Source: an uncultured Bacteroidia bacterium (lineage in GTDB: Bacteria > Bacteroidota > Bacteroidia > Bacteroidales > F082). From it: a stretch of DNA of 64,000 bases. Below are positions 35,291-42,596 of the stretch, in pieces. Both the position numbers and the translations under genes were made by a program. Below the pieces are notes generated by a model, which saw only the letters and a list, made by a program, of their open reading frames with translations, was not told the origin of the DNA and did not search any database. The stretch is from positions 29,914-93,913 of the forward strand of contig CADBZW010000012.1 of the NCBI GenBank assembly GCA_902799345.1, given 5' to 3'. Numbering within the stretch: position 1 is the first letter of the stretch; each line of letters begins with the position of its first letter.

Positions 35291-36359
35291 ATTTGATGTT
35301 CTCGCGTTTCACCTTGGCGAAGCGCAGCAACTTGAGGATGCCCAAGGGCTTGTGGTCGTCTTTGTTGGCAAGGTTGAGGTAAAGCCCAAGCTTCTTCACA
35401 ATGGGTATCTTGAAGGTCTCGACGAACTCGATGAGGGTACCGTCAGGGTCTTCCACGTAGGTGAAGTGTCCGTTGGCATCGCCCATGTCGAAGTCGACGC
35501 CGCTGTCGCACACGAACGGATGTCCCATGGCCTCGGCCTCTTGTTGGACGGCGTCCATGTTGCGCACGTCGAAGCAGAGGTGGATGTAACCCGGGTCGCC
35601 CCAATAGCGTCCTTCGTAGAGTTTCTTGCCAGGACCGTCGACGCATTGTATCAGCTCGAGGTGTGAGGTGCCCATGATGCGGCACAACGGTCCTTCGATA
35701 GGCTTGCTGCGTTCCAGAACCACACGGCGCAAAGTGCTCTTGCCGCCTTCGAGGGCTTCGAGGTCCTCAAAGACGCCCGTCTGGTCGAACACCACCTTGT
35801 CATAGCCCAACAGCTGTGTGTAGAAGGGCAGGGAGCGGTCGATGTCGCTCACGCCGATGACGGCGCCGTTGGCACCACCCGTAATCAATGTCTTGTCGTC
35901 GATGAAGATGTAGTCGTCCTGCTCCAATTGGAAGAGGTTGCCGTAGGGGTCTTTCATGAAGAACTCCTTCTGTCCAGTGGGCGAGGTCATCAGTTTGCTG
36001 ATCACGTCGAGGCCTTTATTAATAAAGGTGTTGTAGACCACTTCGATGTCAGGGGTCTTGACCTTGGCGATGAGGATGCCGAGGTCGCCCAACTTGACGG
36101 GTCCTTTCAGGTAGTTGAGTTCACGCCCTTTGGGTTGCCAGATCTCGAAGCCGCCGCCGCCACGGATGTTGATGGCGATGCCCGAACGACGCGGTTGGGG
36201 CTTGCCGCCCGTGTAGGGGAGCATGCGCTCCGCCACGCCTTCGTCGTCGACGATCTTGATTTGGAAGCCGAAGTTGTCGTAGTACCATCTCCAGGCTTCG
36301 ACGAAGTTGTTGACGCCGATGCCCACTTGTTGTATACCGCAGATGATTTTTGGTTTCAT
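35289..36359 (-). CDS. VOC-superfamily protein with two glyoxalase-like domains
   Basis: The 356-residue protein has two vicinal-oxygen-chelate halves. The first (about 8-150: QQVGIGVNNFVEAWRWYYDN to DPYGNLFQLEQ) lacks the usual His at the start of its first strand. The second (about 163-315: GAVIGVSDIDRSLPFYTQLL to DPDGTLIEFVE) offers His233, His260 and Glu311 as a metal site. It resembles 4-hydroxyphenylpyruvate dioxygenase in layout but lacks that enzyme's C-terminal signature, so I do not call it hppD. The substrate is unknown. It lies downstream of the SDR gene on the same strand, separated by a family A palindrome. Confidence 0.75.
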   Translation of the reverse strand: MKPKIICGIQQVGIGVNNFVEAWRWYYDNFGFQIKIVDDEGVAERMLPYTGGKPQPRRSGIAINIRGGGGFEIWQPKGRELNYLKGPVKLGDLGILIAKVKTPDIEVVYNTFINKGLDVISKLMTSPTGQKEFFMKDPYGNLFQLEQDDYIFIDDKTLITGGANGAVIGVSDIDRSLPFYTQLLGYDKVVFDQTGVFEDLEALEGGKSTLRRVVLERSKPIEGPLCRIMGTSHLELIQCVDGPGKKLYEGRYWGDPGYIHLCFDVRNMDAVQQEAEAMGHPFVCDSGVDFDMGDANGHFTYVEDPDGTLIEFVETFKIPIVKKLGLYLNLANKDDHKPLGILKLLRFAKVKRENIK

Positions 36360-36378
36360 GGTGGTAGGTTTTTGTTGT

Positions 36379-36492
36379 CGCTTCGCGTCATTGCGAGGAG
36401 GAACGACGAAGCAAATCGAAGATTCAACGGAGTTAATCTAGGGAATGAGCATTATGTCTAGACCGCTTCGTGCCTCGCAGTGACGCTTTGCG
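36379..36492. repeat. Extragenic palindrome, family A, long copy
   Basis: Left arm 36379-36414 is almost identical to the family A arm. The right arm 36465-36492 is its diverged complement, and the ~50-base centre is unrelated to that of copy 1. It lies between the SDR and VOC genes. Confidence 0.75.
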
Positions 36493-37284
36493 TCATGTCG
36501 CTGATATTTTTCTAGATAGTTTATAATACAAAGGTAAGCAATATTTGTGAATATGAGCCATCAGAAGCTCGGTTTTTCCGATGAGTTTCCTGTGTTTCTG
36601 CCGTTTGATGGCACGCACGGCGATGGCGCCGCACTTGTCGACGTCGAGGCCGTTGGCCTGGCCGGCATCCATCTTGGCGTGGGCCGTGCCGTCGCCATGG
36701 AGGGCGCTCTTGCTGATTTGCGTGTTGATGCGTCCCGGGATGAGGAAGGTGACGCCGATGTTGTCGTATTCCAGCTCCAGTGACTCGTAGAAGCCGAACA
36801 AGGCGTGCTTGGCAGCACAGTAGGCCGAGCGCAGCGGGAAGCCGAACAAGCCCGATAGGGAAGTGGTCACGCTGAACTGCACATGCTCCTTGGCGAGAAT
36901 CATCTCCTTGAACTTCTTGACGAGATACACCCCGCTGAGAAAGTCGATTTTCAGGATTTTCTCGTCCACGCTGATGTCGGTGTCGAAGGCTTTCTCGCGT
37001 TGCGAGATGCCTGCATTGAGCACGAAGAGGTCGATGCTCAGGCCTTGCTCGATGACGTAGTCGTGGAGCCGGTCGATGGAACTGTAGTCGTCGAGTTGGG
37101 TCTCTATGGACCAAGCCTTTACGCCATATTGTTCGCACATCTCTTTCGTCTTGTTGAGGTCGTTGATGCCGAGGCCAGTGAGGACGAGGTGGCAGCCTTC
37201 TTGTGCCAGGTGCAGCGCGATGCTCTGCCCGATGCCGGTTCCGCCGCCCGTGACGAGGGCCGTTTTGTTTTTGAGGTTTAGCAT
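36493..37284 (-). CDS. Short-chain dehydrogenase/reductase, candidate 3-ketosphinganine reductase
   Basis: The 263-residue SDR has the cofactor motif TGGGTGIG (12-19), NAGIS, the catalytic Ser (SLSGLFG) and YCAAK (YxxxK). The long C-terminal basic helix region (YYKLSRKI) resembles membrane-associated SDRs such as DHRS7 and 3-ketodihydrosphingosine reductase. It is divergent from a serine palmitoyltransferase homologue 376 bases away, which makes the second step of sphingolipid synthesis a plausible role. This is inference from context: many SDRs share the fold. Its leader carries a 107-base palindrome. Confidence 0.8.
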   Translation of the reverse strand: MLNLKNKTALVTGGGTGIGQSIALHLAQEGCHLVLTGLGINDLNKTKEMCEQYGVKAWSIETQLDDYSSIDRLHDYVIEQGLSIDLFVLNAGISQREKAFDTDISVDEKILKIDFLSGVYLVKKFKEMILAKEHVQFSVTTSLSGLFGFPLRSAYCAAKHALFGFYESLELEYDNIGVTFLIPGRINTQISKSALHGDGTAHAKMDAGQANGLDVDKCGAIAVRAIKRQKHRKLIGKTELLMAHIHKYCLPLYYKLSRKISAT

Positions 37285-37300
37285 GGTTCTTTTTTGTCTT

Positions 37301-37407
37301 GCCTGCGAGCCATAGATTCGCTTCAGGCTTTATCGGCATGTCATACCGAACCTTCAGGTGAGCGTATCTATGCCGATAAAGCCTTCGGAATGACATGGCT
37401 CGCAGGC
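37301..37407. repeat. 107-bp palindrome, family C, in the SDR leader
   Basis: Outer arms GCCTGCGAGCCAT/ATGGCTCGCAGGC and inner arms AGGCTTTATCGGCAT/ATGCCGATAAAGCCT are nested. It lies between the SDR start codon and its -7 box, so it would be transcribed as a large hairpin. One copy only in this window. Confidence 0.75.
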
Positions 37408-37421
37408 ATCTTTCTCGGCTG

Positions 37422-37429
37422 CAAAGATA
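37422..37429 (-). promoter_or_regulatory. -7 element of the SDR gene
   Basis: Minus strand TATCTTTG, upstream of the family C palindrome. Confidence 0.5.
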
Positions 37430-37468
37430 AAAATAATTCCTTCATGCTGGGATAATCAATATATTTAC

Positions 37469-37476
37469 TAATTTTG
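37469..37476 (+). promoter_or_regulatory. Candidate -7 element of the serine palmitoyltransferase gene
   Basis: TAATTTTG, about 185 bases before the ATG. The family B palindrome would lie in the resulting leader. Confidence 0.4.
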
Positions 37477-37513
37477 TGGTCGCTTTTGGTAGGGACGCTT
37501 TTTCCCTATTGCC

Positions 37514-37598
37514 GTCATGGCGGAGGCACATCCGCCATCTCCTGAATCAAAGGATTCTCCTTTCTTATCAGGAGATTGCGGATCAAGTCCGCAATGAC
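37514..37598. repeat. Extragenic palindrome, family B, second copy
   Basis: An 85-base inverted repeat. Its right arm is the reverse complement of the left arm of 7093-7176, so the two copies are in opposite orientation. Confidence 0.8.
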
Positions 37599-37660
37599 GG
37601 TTGCGGTAATAGCACTAGATACATTTTTGAACTTGAGTTTTCATCTTTAAACCTAAAATA

Positions 37661-38920
37661 ATGGACATTTTCGAAAGAATATCAAAGGATTCCGGTGGTC
37701 CGATTGGTCAATACCGTGAACGCGCCGATGGTTACTTCGCATTTCCGCGTCTGGAAGGCGAGTTGGGACCGCGCATGACCTTTAACGGCAGGGAAGTGCT
37801 CTGCTGGAGTTTGAACAACTATTTGGGCTTGGCCAACCACCCCGAGATTCGTCGTGTGGACGCCGAAGCTGCCGCCAAATACGGCCTCGCTGCCCCTATG
37901 GGCGCCCGTATGATGACGGGTCACACCCGCATGCATGAGCATTTTGAGAAGGAGTTGGCCGACTTCGAGAAGAAGGAAGCCGCCTACCTCTTCAACTTCG
38001 GCTATCAAGGCATCGTGTCGACCATCGACACCCTGACCAGCCCGCATGACGTCATCGTCTACGACAACGAGGCCCATGCCTGCCTGCTCGACGGTATCCG
38101 TCTCCACATCGGCAACAAGTATAAGTACCGCCACAACGACATGGCCGACCTCGAGAAGAAACTGAAGGTCGCCACTGAGGTCGTCGCCAAGACCAACGGC
38201 GGCATCCTCGTCATCACCGAGGGCGTGTATGGCATGACGGGCGCTTTGGGCGACCTCGCCGGCATCGTGGCCTTGAAGAAGAAATACAACTTCCGCATCC
38301 TCATCGACGATGCCCACGGCTTCGGCGTGATGGGTCCCAACGGCCGCGGCACCTCTGAACATTTCGGCGTGATGGACGACATCGACATCTACATCGGTGC
38401 CTATGCCAAGGCCATGGCCATCATCGGCGGCTTCGTGGCTGGTCCGAATTATGTGATTGAATATCTGCGTTATAACATGCGTTCGCAGATGTACGCCAAG
38501 AGCCTGCCGCTGGCCATCGTGGAAGGCTGCGAGAAGCGTCTCGAGATCATCCGCAGTGCCGAGGGCGACGCCTTGCGTGCCCAGCTGTGGAAGGTCACCC
38601 GTGCCTTGCAGAAGGGCTTCCGCGACCTAGGCTTTGACATCGGTCCCGCCGAGGCTTGCGTGACGCCCGTACACGTGCAGGGCGACTTGGTGCAGGCCAC
38701 CAACATCGCCATGGATTTGCGCGAGAACTACCGCATCTTCTGCTCGGTCATCACCTATCCCGTCATCCCCAAGGGCATGATCATCTTCCGCATCATCCCG
38801 ACGGCGGCCCACACGATGGACGACGTCAACTACACGTTGAACGCCTTCGCCGAGGTGCGCCAGAAGCTCGACAAGGGCTACTACGACGGCACCGAAGTGC
38901 CGAACATGAGGATTGAATAA
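37661..38920 (+). CDS. spt: Serine palmitoyltransferase-type alpha-oxoamine synthase
   Basis: PLP enzyme of the alpha-oxoamine synthase family, which condenses an amino acid with an acyl-CoA. The 419 residues show the SLNNYLGLANHPEI entry motif, the cofactor-stacking NEAHAC region (about 136-141), IDDAHGFGVMG (215-225) and YAKAMAIIGG with the PLP-binding Lys250. The N-terminus (IGQYRERADGYFAFPRLEG) and the lack of biotin genes nearby favour serine palmitoyltransferase over KBL or BioF. Bacteroidales use SPT to make dihydroceramide lipids. Divergent from the SDR gene, followed by a terminator. Confidence 0.85.
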   Translation: MDIFERISKDSGGPIGQYRERADGYFAFPRLEGELGPRMTFNGREVLCWSLNNYLGLANHPEIRRVDAEAAAKYGLAAPMGARMMTGHTRMHEHFEKELADFEKKEAAYLFNFGYQGIVSTIDTLTSPHDVIVYDNEAHACLLDGIRLHIGNKYKYRHNDMADLEKKLKVATEVVAKTNGGILVITEGVYGMTGALGDLAGIVALKKKYNFRILIDDAHGFGVMGPNGRGTSEHFGVMDDIDIYIGAYAKAMAIIGGFVAGPNYVIEYLRYNMRSQMYAKSLPLAIVEGCEKRLEIIRSAEGDALRAQLWKVTRALQKGFRDLGFDIGPAEACVTPVHVQGDLVQATNIAMDLRENYRIFCSVITYPVIPKGMIIFRIIPTAAHTMDDVNYTLNAFAEVRQKLDKGYYDGTEVPNMRIE

Positions 38921-38941
38921 GCGAACGTCAATAGCAAGGTA

Positions 38942-38968
38942 AAGAGCGGCTATAGCCGCTCTTTTTTT
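38942..38968 (+). terminator. Terminator after spt
   Basis: AGAGCGGC-TATA-GCCGCTCT plus a T7 tract. The T-tract also carries the -33 element of the next gene. Confidence 0.88.
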
Positions 38969-38997
38969 GTATTATTCAAACATTTTCCCTATCTTTG
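38966..38997 (+). promoter_or_regulatory. marR promoter
   Basis: TTTG (38966-38969), 20-base spacer and TATCTTTG (38990-38997) make the best full match to the Bacteroidota -33/-7 promoter in the window. Confidence 0.75.
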
Positions 38998-39036
38998 CAC
39001 TTTCATAAAACAAGACGGTCACAAAAATAGGATAAT

Positions 39037-39459
39037 ATGATTCTCATCAAGCAAGCTGGCGTTTACGTCAACATTTTGAATTGCAAACTCAAAAAGCACC
39101 TTTCGGAGGTGTTCAAGAAAAACGGCGTCAACCTGACGGCGGAGCAGTACCTCGTCATGGACACGCTCTGGAACGAAGGCACACTCACCCAACAGGCCAT
39201 CGCCTTCATCATCCAAAAGGACAAGAACTCGGTGACACAGTTCATCGACAACCTGGAGAAGAAAGGTCTCGTCGCCCGCTCGGTGTCGAAGGACGACCGC
39301 CGTGTGAACAATATCGTCGTGACCAAGGAAGGCATGGCTTTGAAAGACTCCACCAAACAGCTGGCCATCAAGACGATGGAAAAGGCCCTCGAAGGCATCC
39401 CAGAACAAGATGTGCTGACCTTCGTGGACGTGCTGAAGAAGGTGTGCGCCAATATTTGA
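39037..39459 (+). CDS. MarR-family transcriptional regulator
   Basis: The 140-residue protein has the MarR winged helix: LTAEQYLVMDTLWNEGTLTQ, the recognition region KDKNSVTQFIDNLEKKGLV and the wing SKDDRRVNNIVVTKEG, with flanking dimerisation helices. MarR proteins usually repress neighbouring genes and respond to small phenolic or lipid-like ligands. It lies between spt and a secreted-protein gene with its own promoter, so its targets are not evident. Confidence 0.9.
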   Translation: MILIKQAGVYVNILNCKLKKHLSEVFKKNGVNLTAEQYLVMDTLWNEGTLTQQAIAFIIQKDKNSVTQFIDNLEKKGLVARSVSKDDRRVNNIVVTKEGMALKDSTKQLAIKTMEKALEGIPEQDVLTFVDVLKKVCANI

Positions 39460-39530
39460 CATTTTTCAAGTTTTTTATGTTTATTGGTACGATAATTGAA
39501 AGAAACACTACGTTTTAAGACTAAAAAAGA

Positions 39531-39538
39531 TATTTTTG
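39531..39538 (+). promoter_or_regulatory. -7 element of the lipoprotein gene at 39560
   Basis: TATTTTTG, 21 bases before the ATG. Confidence 0.5.
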
Positions 39539-39559
39539 CATCCTTAATATTTTAATGTA

Positions 39560-40276
39560 ATGAACAGAATGACAAGATTTTTGATGGCACTCCTCGCTCT
39601 GGCTTTGGTCATGCCCTCGTGCAATAAAGGCCCTGGCGAGGGCGGCACGGGCACGGTGCAAGGCACAGTGATGTTGGTGCATCATCCCGACGATAACTAT
39701 ACCTTGGCGTCCGACACCATGGTGGCGGCCAAGACCGACGTCTTCATCGTCTATGGCGACGAGAACTACTTCGGCAACGATGTGGAGACCGGCGCCGACG
39801 GCGGCTATCAGTTCGAATACCTGCTCCCCGGCGAATATACGGTGTATGCCTATTCCATCCTGCCTTCGGGCGAGAAGGTGGCGGTGAGCGAGACGGTCAC
39901 CTTGGCGCGTGGCGCCGTGGCGAAGGTGCCTACCCTCTACATCCACGACGGCAAGGCCTATGGCACCTCCATCGTGAAAGGCCGTGTGCATGCCTCCTAT
40001 TGGCACAACGGCACCTACCGCGGCGAAGGTTGGGCCTGCGAGCATCGCGTCTACATCCGCAGGGTGGGAGAGGACGTCCCCTTCGACGACACCCGCGTGG
40101 GCCCCGACGGTTACTTCGCCTTCCAGAAACTGCAGCCTGGCAACTATGAGGTCTTTACCGTTTCCGACAACGTCAACACGGAGATTCCCGAGTTCGTCTT
40201 CCAAAGCATCACGGTGGACGAAGTGGGACAAATCTATGAACTGCCGGAACAGTTTGAAGTGGCAATCAATGTGTGA
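39560..40276 (+). CDS. Lipoprotein with two carboxypeptidase-regulatory/Cna-B-like domains
   Basis: The 238-residue precursor has a lipobox (VMPSC, Cys21) after a short hydrophobic signal. Two beta-sandwich repeats follow (about 35-115 and 120-235), each ending with a phrase like GGYQFEYLLPGEYTVYAYS or GYFAFQKLQPGNYEVFTVS. That is the carboxypeptidase-regulatory/SdrD-B-like pattern. Such modules are structural or adhesive, and no enzyme domain is attached. Start at 39560 or 39569. Confidence 0.75.
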   Translation: MNRMTRFLMALLALALVMPSCNKGPGEGGTGTVQGTVMLVHHPDDNYTLASDTMVAAKTDVFIVYGDENYFGNDVETGADGGYQFEYLLPGEYTVYAYSILPSGEKVAVSETVTLARGAVAKVPTLYIHDGKAYGTSIVKGRVHASYWHNGTYRGEGWACEHRVYIRRVGEDVPFDDTRVGPDGYFAFQKLQPGNYEVFTVSDNVNTEIPEFVFQSITVDEVGQIYELPEQFEVAINV

Positions 40277-40282
40277 GGTAGG

Positions 40283-40340
40283 AATTGATAATTGAGAATT
40301 GATAATTGAGAATTGTAGGGCTGTCACAGTGTGGCAGCCG
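40283..40340 (+). repeat. 14-bp tandem repeat followed by a GTAG-hairpin
   Basis: AATTGATAATTGAG-type units with a 14-base period (40283-40315). A hairpin GTAGGGCTGTCAC-AGT-GTGGCAGCC follows (40315-40340). Confidence 0.6.
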
Positions 40341-40351
40341 AAAAATGACGG

Positions 40352-40407
40352 TTGAATCTTGAAATCTTGAAATTAGAAATCTTGAAATCTTTGAATCTTT
40401 GAATCTA
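40352..40407 (+). repeat. TTGAATCT-type short repeat
   Basis: Repeated words TTGAATCTT, GAAATCTT and TTTGAATC, ending 14 bases before the next ATG. A shorter relative lies at 33884-33910. Confidence 0.55.
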
Positions 40408-40421
40408 AAATCCATCTGATT

Positions 40422-40850
40422 ATGAAACGATTATTGATATTATTGGCCTTCTTTGCCTTGTGCTTCGGCGCCGTGGCGCAGTCGGTTTCCGACGCCACCA
40501 TCGCCAAGCGTGAGAACCGCAAGGGTATGGTGCTGAAGGAATGGAACACGCCTGCCGGCGACAAGCGTGCCTTCCTCGACCGCAAGACGACCTACGACGA
40601 GTATGGCCGTAAGATCGAGGAAATCGAGTATGCCAGCTACGGCCAGAAGTGGCGCGTGGTGAGTGAATATCCCGCCAACAGCGACATCAGCGCCAAGGTG
40701 CTGCGCGAAATCGAGTACAACGACCGCGACAAGGTGGTGCGCATCCGCAAGTACGAGTACGACGAGGATGGCTCCAAGGTGCGCCAGCTCAACTATTACC
40801 CGAACGGCAAGCTGGAGTCGGTGAAGACCTTCGAATACGTGCCCAAATAA
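40422..40850 (+). CDS. Secreted protein with YD/toxin_RHS-like short beta repeats
   Basis: The 142-residue precursor has a signal peptide (MKRLLILLAF to AVAQ, about 1-20). Repeating beta-hairpin phrases follow (TYDEYGRKIEEIEY, EIEYNDRDKVVRIRKYEYDE, YYPNGKLESVKTFEY), like YD or MORN-type repeats in short Bacteroidota secreted proteins. There is no enzyme motif and the function is unknown. It sits 6 bases before the VTC gene, so the two are likely co-transcribed. Confidence 0.7.
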   Translation: MKRLLILLAFFALCFGAVAQSVSDATIAKRENRKGMVLKEWNTPAGDKRAFLDRKTTYDEYGRKIEEIEYASYGQKWRVVSEYPANSDISAKVLREIEYNDRDKVVRIRKYEYDEDGSKVRQLNYYPNGKLESVKTFEYVPK

Positions 40851-40856
40851 GACTTC

Positions 40857-41669
40857 ATGGAGGAAATTATCGGCATAGTGCAAGGCATGGCGCCCATCAC
40901 GCTCGACGAGATGAGCGGCGTGAAGCTGATGAACCGCATCGACACGAAGTATGTGGTGACGGAGACGCAGCTGCGCGACATCCTCATGCGCATCCGCGAC
41001 GCCTACTATGCCCAGGAGGTGGAAGGGAACCGACTCTCGCCCTATAACACCGTGTACTACGACACGCCCGAGCTGACGATGTACCTCATCCACCACGACC
41101 GCCATCTGGTGCGCGACAAGGTGCGAGTGCGTACCTACGTCGACTCCCACCTGACCTTCTGCGAGGTGAAGCACAAGAACAACAAAGGGCGCACGAAGAA
41201 GAAACGCATCGAGGTGGAACCCATCGCCAACATCCTCGACAACCCCGAGGCAGCGGCCTTCCTGGCAGAGAAGCAGCCTTATCCCATCGACACTTTGAGT
41301 CCGCACCTCGTCACCATCTTCGACCGTTTCACCCTGGTGAACTACGACAAGACCGAACGCCTCACCATCGACTGCAACCTGCGCTTCGAGAACCTCCGTA
41401 GCGGCAACACCGCCTCGATGGCGCCCCTCGCCGTGATGGAACTCAAGCAAGACGGTCGCGCCCACTCGCTGCTGAAAGACGTGCTCTTCGACATGAGAAT
41501 CAGGCCGTTCAAGGTAAGCAAATACTGCATCGGCACCTGCCTGACCCAACCCTCGGTGAAGCAGAACCGGTTTAAGAAGAAACTGAGGAGGATGGAGAAG
41601 CTTAAAGCCGTCAGCTATCAGCCGTCAGCCGTCAGCTTGGTAGCACCTGAGCTGATTGCTGAAGGCTGA
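40857..41669 (+). CDS. VTC-domain protein (polyphosphate polymerase-like)
   Basis: The 270-residue protein matches the VTC catalytic tunnel family. RIDTKYVV (27-34), VYYDTPE, basic strands VRVRTY and EVKHKNNKGRTKKKR, DRFTLVNYDKTERLTID and the acidic VMELKQDGR are all present. These provide the Lys/Arg tunnel and metal-binding Glu. In yeast Vtc4 this domain makes polyphosphate from ATP, and the bacterial role is inferred. The last 21 residues (from KAVSYQPS) are encoded by an inverted TCAGC-repeat, so the natural C-terminus has been replaced or extended. It is paired with DUF4956. Confidence 0.85.
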   Translation: MEEIIGIVQGMAPITLDEMSGVKLMNRIDTKYVVTETQLRDILMRIRDAYYAQEVEGNRLSPYNTVYYDTPELTMYLIHHDRHLVRDKVRVRTYVDSHLTFCEVKHKNNKGRTKKKRIEVEPIANILDNPEAAAFLAEKQPYPIDTLSPHLVTIFDRFTLVNYDKTERLTIDCNLRFENLRSGNTASMAPLAVMELKQDGRAHSLLKDVLFDMRIRPFKVSKYCIGTCLTQPSVKQNRFKKKLRRMEKLKAVSYQPSAVSLVAPELIAEG

Positions 41670-41680
41670 ATGCTGATAGC
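41608..41680. repeat. TCAGC-array, copy 2, overlapping the VTC stop codon
   Basis: Left half GTCAGCTATCAGCCGTCAGC, right half GCTGATTGCTGAAGGCTGAA, so the halves pair. It supplies the end of the VTC coding sequence, including the TGA at 41667-41669. Confidence 0.7.
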
Positions 41681-41718
41681 CAACAATTAAACAGTTAAAC
41701 AATCAACAATTCAACAAT
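41681..41718 (+). repeat. CAACAATTAAAC-type leader before the DUF4956 gene
   Basis: CAACAATTAAACAGTTAAAC-like words running to the ATG at 41719. Confidence 0.6.
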
Positions 41719-42447
41719 ATGAACTTATTGCAAATCAACCTACAGGACTTCGACCCTGACATCGCGCGCGAGTTTGGCGCCGGTGCCACGGGAATGGATT
41801 TCCTCGGCGTGTCGCTCTTCGACGGGCAGAGCCTATTGACGACCTTGATCCGCTTCGTGTTCAACCTCCTCGTCTGCTGGGTCATCATCCACTTCTTCTA
41901 TTACAAGAAGGCCAACCGCAAGGACTATTACTTCACCTTCCTCATGTTTGCCGTGGTCATCTTCCTCATCATCTCGCTGATGGAGAACATGAAGATGAAC
42001 ATCGCCTACGCCTTGGGTCTCTTCGCCATCTTCGGCATGATACGTTACCGGACGGAGACCATCAAGATCCGTGAGATGACCTACCTCTTCGTGGTGATGG
42101 GCCTCAGCATCGTCAACGGCATGGCACTCTCGACGAGTTATGCCGAGCTGCTTATGGTCAACCTGCTGACGGTGCTCGTCGTCTGGATTTTGGACGGCAC
42201 CAAGCTGTTGAAGCACACGGCTACGAAGATCGTCCTTTACGATCGTATCGAGAACACCAAACACGGCAAGGAGGAAGACCTGAAAGCCGACCTCATCGAG
42301 CGTACGGGATTGGATATCAGCAAGGTGGAAGTCGGCCATATCGACTACCTGCGCGACGTGGCGTATGTGAAGGTGTATTACAAGCCTATCGACGGCGAGG
42401 TGAATACCATCGACACGATTACGAAACTGAAAGATTTCGAGGTTTGA
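41719..42447 (+). CDS. DUF4956 family membrane protein
   Basis: The 242-residue protein has an acidic N-terminus, four hydrophobic helices between about 38 and 160 and a soluble ferredoxin-like C-terminus (KVEVGHIDYLRDVAYVKVYY). The family-conserved block is FGMIRYRTETIKIREMTYLF. DUF4956 genes are repeatedly found next to VTC-domain genes, and the same pairing is seen here. A membrane partner for polyphosphate synthesis or export is an inference. Confidence 0.85.
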   Translation: MNLLQINLQDFDPDIAREFGAGATGMDFLGVSLFDGQSLLTTLIRFVFNLLVCWVIIHFFYYKKANRKDYYFTFLMFAVVIFLIISLMENMKMNIAYALGLFAIFGMIRYRTETIKIREMTYLFVVMGLSIVNGMALSTSYAELLMVNLLTVLVVWILDGTKLLKHTATKIVLYDRIENTKHGKEEDLKADLIERTGLDISKVEVGHIDYLRDVAYVKVYYKPIDGEVNTIDTITKLKDFEV

Positions 42448-42450
42448 TGT

Positions 42451-42587
42451 CACAAAACAGACAAAACCTTCAAAACTCTTTTGGCTAAGGATAGCGGCGC
42501 GCAACTGCGTCGCCGCTGGAAAGCGGGCCGGTTGGCCGCTTTCCAATCAAGCATATATGGTTTTGTGAGTTTTGTAGGTTTTGTGAG
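42451..42587. repeat. MITE-like inverted element with two internal hairpins
   Basis: The flanks are arrays of ACAAAAC (42451-42477) and its complement GTTTTGT (42559-42587). Between them lie two hairpins: AGCGGCG/CGCCGCT (42493-42517) and GGAAAGCGG/CCGCTTTCC (42518-42544). The whole 137 bases fill the gap between two genes. Confidence 0.65.
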
Positions 42588-42596
42588 AAATAGAAT

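Noticed and set aside
35289-36359. 4-hydroxyphenylpyruvate dioxygenase (hppD)
   Set aside because: The two-domain VOC layout is shared, but the first-domain His is missing, the C-terminal HPPD signature is not seen and no tyrosine-degradation genes are nearby.
37661-38920. 8-amino-7-oxononanoate synthase (bioF) or glycine C-acetyltransferase (kbl)
   Set aside because: Same fold, but no biotin or threonine-degradation genes are near, and the N-terminus and context favour serine palmitoyltransferase.
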